A stretch of DNA of 64,000 nt. Origin: Darksidea phi. Taxonomy: Eukaryota > Ascomycota > Dothideomycetes > Pleosporales > Lentitheciaceae. The DNA lies in assembly GCA_030770425.1 (NCBI GenBank), contig JASJFT010000066.1:149151-213150 (forward strand). The letters run 5' to 3'. Position numbers and translations under genes: made by a program. Positions 60,118 to 64,000 of the stretch are shown here, one piece after another. Position 1 is the stretch's first letter. Each line of letters starts with the position of its first letter. The notes under the pieces were generated by a model. It worked only from the letters and a program-made list of their open reading frames with translations. It was not told where the DNA came from and did no database searches.

Positions 60118-61029
60118 GGGCGCGGGTACAACCGTGGCACATGCGGCGAAGGATCGGTCAGGGAGGATTGCCGAAACGGCGACTCACCATGCCGCAACGT
60201 CCATGAGGAGCGCGCGAGAGCATTGAGAATGATGAAAGTTCACACAGAAGACGAAGGTTCCCGAGCTTCAGGCCTTTGGCGGCGCACGGCTAATACCGAA
60301 GATCCAGCTCTTGCGGGGACCGCCATGCCAAGCGACTCATGATGGGACACGCCCCAGATTGCGCGAGTCATCTAGAAAAATCGGTTCCACGAACTACTTG
60401 TTCCCTCAGTATGTGCTATGACTGCAGCAGACCAGAAGCCCTCTGATCTGTTTCCGGATATGCGACCACCTATATACCCGTACAAAAAGGCCCGATCACT
60501 GCCAGCTTGTCGCTCGCACAGCCCATCGCCCACGAGCGGATAGGTCGCAATTTGGCCTATCTACAAATAATTAGCGCAACAGCCACAGGAAACCGCATCT
60601 GAACCTTTTTGAAGCCGCATCCCACGCGTATACGCTGGCCGTAACAATTAGCATTCAGCACGTCTTCCGCGCGCTCGTCGAACGTATCGTCGTAACGATT
60701 TCAATTTTTCGATCGGAACGCGCCCCTCTCCACTCCGCCATATACTTGGGACCGGCGTCTGCACGTATATTAGCGCCGCGTCAGTTATCGCATACAAGAT
60801 GTACGGCGTGTCGACGGTTGCTTTGTTTTTCAGAAGAACTCCAAAGGTGGCTTGCATAGGCAGAAATTGTCGATTGCTTCGAATTCCGCGCGGGAAGCTC
60901 ACCGTTCCTTACTCGTGTAACCTCCTGTGATCTGGCAACTCTAATTAGCAGCATTGAATGTTCTCGGTCTCGAAGCGCTCTGTAAGCAGGTATCAAGCCG
61001 CCTGTATCTTCCCACCCGATATATACCGT

Positions 61030-61049
61030 CGGGAAAACCACGTTTCCCG
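61030..61049. promoter_or_regulatory. Perfect inverted repeat CGGGAAA-N6-TTTCCCG
   Basis: Two 7-nt arms in perfect inverted symmetry with a 6-nt spacer (ACCACG). The outer triplets are CGG and CCG, the half-site type bound by Zn2Cys6 dimers. It lies 512 nt upstream of the oxidase ATG and about 910 nt upstream of the Zn2Cys6 factor's own ATG. Binding is an inference. Confidence 0.5.
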
Positions 61050-61455
61050 CTGGTTAGGGCGGAGATGTCATCTAGGAGCCCACACCGCCCCCGTCACTGT
61101 CTTCCAGCCACACAGCAAGCACTGCGTCAACATCGTCTGATACGACAACTATTCGCCTTACCTGCATTGCCAAAACTCGCCATGTCAACCCGTTCGCCAC
61201 AGCCGAAATGTATCGATCGCGCCGAATCGGTAACCCGCGATTGGCGTTGAGGATGGCTTTTCTCAAACGGGTAATAAGCTCCCCCGCAAGCTCGCGTGCA
61301 CGGACGGAAACGCCCCTCCCACGCAACAGCTCCACAGACATTTGAATCAGATGCAGGAATCCAGAAAGCATGGACTGAGTAGCTTGACCCCGCAAGTGAA
61401 CGAGTCGCGCGTGTCAATGGCCGATGGGAGCCGCACTCTGAAATGTGTAGGTGCG

Positions 61456-61469
61456 TATAAAGGGCCAAT
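61456..61469 (+). promoter_or_regulatory. TATAAA with adjacent CCAAT
   Basis: TATAAA at 61456-61461 and CCAAT at 61465-61469, 100 nt upstream of the oxidase ATG. The TATA position suits a fungal core promoter; the CCAAT box lies unusually close to it. Confidence 0.5.
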
Positions 61470-61560
61470 GGCGCCATAAAAGCCGCGCTCCTCCAATCCG
61501 CAACCATCCTACTCCCACGACGTCATTTGTTCTACTTGTCGCTCGTGAATAGCGAGCGAG

Positions 61561-63028
61561 ATGGCATCTCAATCATATCTCATTGTCGGCGCTGGCGTCT
61601 TTGGCGTGTCAACTGCCTACGAACTTATCAGGAAATATCCTAATGCCTCCGTCACAATCGTCGACCGCGATGCGTGGGATGCCGATAGCCGCGTAGCTGC
61701 ATCGTGGGACTGGAACAAGGTGGTACGCGCCGATTACGATGATATCATCTACTGCAAGCTCGCGCTCGAAGCCCAAGACGTCTTCAAGAACGATCCTCTG
61801 TACCAGCCATATTTCCACCAAACAGGCATCTACTGGATTTGCAGGTCAGACTATGCGGGCGAAGTCATAGACAACTATAGGAAGTTGGGGCGGAAAGCAG
61901 ACCTAAGCGCGGTGCCGGTATCGGAGGCACGGAAGCTGTACGGTGGCTTGTTCGAGGATGCCGACTACTCCGGGGTCAAAGACGTTCTCGTTAACAAGTC
62001 CAGCGGCTGGGCTAATGCCGGCGACGCCCTCCGCGCTGTTACCAAGAAGTCGATTGAGCTCGGTGTCACGTACGTGGTTGCGGATGTTGAGTCGCTACAG
62101 TTTGATAAGAGTGGAGCATGCACGGGTATCAAGACAGTGAAGGGCAATGTACTTTCTGCGTCTAAAGTTGTGCTTTGCACCGGCGCTTTCACACCGAAGC
62201 TGTTGGAGCAGGCCGCGAAGGCGAGTGGCAAGCCAAACATCAGTGCTGGAGAGAGAATCGTAGCAGGGGGTATCACAACTGGGATGACTACATTGGATGA
62301 GAAGTCGTACCCGAGATTCGCGGAGATGCCGGTCGGTGTGCAGGGGTACACTGCTTCAACAGGTAAGTTGGACTACACCGATCACTGTCCAACGGCCACG
62401 AGGACTGACATAACAATACAGGCCCATTCATCGGCTCACTACCTCCCACACGCGATCGCGAACTAAAGTGGTGGGGACAGAAGATCTTTAAAAACACTCA
62501 AAATGTTCTTGGTCGCTTGATCTCTGCGCCCCCACCGGAGCCAGACTACGCACAGTGGAAGGTGCCAAATCAATTAAAGCAGGATATCAAGTACGCAAAT
62601 AACGTCTTCTACGGCAAGAACGGCGCTAGCTGGAAGATGGAGAAGCATCGCATTTGCTGGTGAGTTCCCTAACAACCTCTCTTCCCCTTTCTCGCCCTCA
62701 TCCCATCTTCCTTCCCACATCATTCCAGAACGAAATGAAACACCCTCTGACAATGTCTCACAGGGACGCCTTTACCACAACCTCCGACTTCATCATCTCC
62801 CCGCACACCGGCGCACAAGGCCTCTACATCGCGACCTGCGGCTCCTTCCATGGCTACAAGTTCTTTCCCGTGCTCGGCAAGTACGTAACGCAGATGCTGG
62901 AGGGTAAGCTGGAGCCTGAGTTGAAGGAAAAGTGGAGCTGGGATCGCGAGAGGCCAGACCCCAAAGATAATCCAGATTGGCCAAGGTGGGAGATGAAGGA
63001 TTTGATGGATGTACAGGCGAAGCTGTAA
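61561..63028 (+). CDS. FAD-dependent amine/amino-acid oxidase (DAO family), 434 aa
   Basis: Exons 61561-62362, 62422-62659 and 62764-63028; introns of 59 and 104 nt in phase. The FAD-binding Rossmann motif opens the protein (YLIVGAGVFGVSTAYEL), followed by VTIVDRD and SRVAASWDWNKVVRADY. Later blocks are GWANAGDALRAV, VVLCTGAFTPKLLE, HRICWDAFTTTSDFIISPH (the Cys in this stretch is the usual site of covalent FAD attachment in the family) and TCGSFHGYKFFPVLGKYV. This places it with fungal sarcosine oxidase / saccharopine oxidase / fructosyl-amino-acid oxidase relatives. The amine substrate cannot be chosen between these by eye. No peroxisomal SKL ending is present (it ends AKL, a possible weak PTS1 variant). 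Head-to-head with the Zn2Cys6 gene. Confidence 0.93.
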
Positions 63029-63917
63029 ATGTGACAGGAAGGAAGAGTTTTGGGATTTATGGGTGAGGTGTTCGGCGTAGGTAGACTCGCGTGGTGTAGA
63101 AGTGAGACGTCTTCCTATTCTCAATTGGTTGAATCACTCTGCTTTCTAGGAGCATATGTTGTATTTGCATGTTGAGGTCACATATTCTCTATGCATTGGG
63201 TTAATGACGTCAGCACTGCCCATACAAAAGCAATCCTCATAAATGCATTCGTTAACATCCCTGTCATTATCGTGTTACACCACATCTGTGTACCACCCAC
63301 AATGGGGACCCCTAATTCTCCCCGCTCTTCCTACCTTCTATTCCAACCCATCCCAACCGCTGTTATAAATATTTTACACCACTAACGCCCCTTGACCCAG
63401 CCGGTGCCGATATCTTTCTCTCAAAGCCGCTACAATCGATCGAAACCCATACTTCAGCCGCGTCGAGTGCCTTTCCCGATTCAGAAGGACGCGAGTTCGA
63501 TCCCGTTAGCGGCATCAATCTATCAAGTCGGTAAAAAGACAAACCCCACCGCATAGAGAAGTCTGAACCCGCTGCGCGCCCTGTTTTCATCCAATCCCTC
63601 GAACCGCGCCAATGGACGCTCCTCTGCAAGCTCCTCCGATGGAGTCTCTTCCAATGGAGAGGGAGCAGCGGCTTGGGCCCCGGCAGCACCAGCACCGGCA
63701 GTACCAACACCGGCCCCGGAAGCCCGACGAGGAAGAGCTGTGGAGCACCGACTCGAGCACCCAGTGGCTCACGCCAGTCCAACGTGAGCTGCCGCCCGAG
63801 CGACGACCACCGGGCTCTAGTGTCCACAGAGTCGTCGTATACAGCGGGTGCTTGGATGATTAATCTTTTTTTATTTACCTGGAAGGCGAGGGTGGCGTGT
63901 AAATATATTTGATTTGG
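63029..63917. other. Intergenic, no firm gene
   Basis: Plus and minus frames of 80-150 codons overlap around 63.4-63.9 kb in a Gln/Pro/Arg-rich, repetitive stretch (CACCAGCACCGGCAGTACC-like). Neither strand is convincing. Confidence 0.4.
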
Positions 63918-63999
63918 ATTTGAATAGTAGGAGTCTCTTTAGAAGGTCCGCACGAAACACAGTAGGAGTTTGTACACAGTAGAGGTGCTATACCCACAC
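63918..63999 (+). repeat. Dispersed repeat, copy 2
   Basis: Matches the copy at 26051-26133 in the same orientation with about ten differences and one indel, and runs up to the window edge, so the true repeat is probably longer. Confidence 0.75.
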
Positions 64000-64000
64000 C

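Larger units (their letters stand above)
60118..61560. other. Divergent promoter region of the regulator and oxidase genes
   Basis: 1443 nt between the two ATGs. It contains the inverted repeat at 61030-61049 and CCAAT/TATA elements near the oxidase start. No gene is supported. Confidence 0.5.

Noticed and set aside
63480..63520. GAGTTCGATCCCGT, resembling a tRNA B box
   Set aside because: No matching T-stem, acceptor stem or A box can be formed around it. A similar string on the minus strand near 45117 also fails.
63612..63863. 83-codon plus-strand frame starting MDAPLQAPPMESLPM, with a 154-codon antisense frame
   Set aside because: Low-complexity Gln/Arg/Pro repeats are open in several frames on both strands; there is no basis to choose a gene.

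Overview
The window is nuclear DNA of a filamentous ascomycete (Pezizomycotina; a Dothideomycetes-type fungus fits best). The signs are many short introns (about 42-76 nt) with GTAAGT/GTATGT-like donors and CTAAC/CTGAC-like branch sites, single-gene transcription on both strands, two HET-domain genes, a Zn2Cys6 regulator, and CFEM and DUF4360 secreted proteins. Gene models were built by eye: I joined exons where splice sites, reading phase and protein family agreed, and took the first reasonable ATG as start. Total coding lengths were checked for divisibility by three.

Left part (1-10 kb): two convergent HET-domain genes, then a clearly decayed gene of unknown family (about 6.2-7.2 kb), a C2H2 zinc-finger protein and a BTB-like protein. 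Core block (10.8-25.9 kb): conserved housekeeping genes, namely SVP26 (ER cargo adaptor), BUD23 (18S rRNA methyltransferase), mitochondrial NAD-isocitrate dehydrogenase subunit 1, a 3-hydroxyisobutyrate dehydrogenase-like enzyme, a DUF7918-like coiled-coil protein, an 86-aa membrane protein split over four exons, ribosomal protein L38, a metallo-beta-lactamase-fold hydrolase whose start codon overlaps the stop of an upstream small ORF, and a GH47 alpha-1,2-mannosidase.

Surface-glycan block (26.5-35.0 kb): three neighbouring genes look like one system. They are a processive GT2 polysaccharide synthase with all signature motifs, a 10-TM-type acyltransferase, and a 1016-aa fusion of a secreted GH16-like domain to a second membrane acyltransferase. 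The fusion gene and the synthase are divergent and share a promoter region of about 1.1 kb. This is the best candidate here for an undescribed system: synthesis, acylation and recognition of a cell-surface or secreted polysaccharide.

Right part (35-64 kb): a pseudogene with a nonsense codon and a frameshift, a MYND-finger protein, a DUF4360 secreted protein, an F-box protein, a membrane-anchored fucose-lectin-like protein, a CFEM protein, several hypothetical genes, an amino-acid permease with five exons, and a divergent pair of a Zn2Cys6 transcription factor and an FAD amine oxidase. The pair's intergenic region holds a perfect CGGGAAA-N6-TTTCCCG inverted repeat. A short dispersed repeat occurs at about 26.05 kb and again at the right edge. 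Long intergenic stretches (43.3-45.9, 52.4-54.5 and 55.2-57.9 kb) hold no gene I can support. No tRNA, rRNA, CRISPR or intact transposon was recognised.
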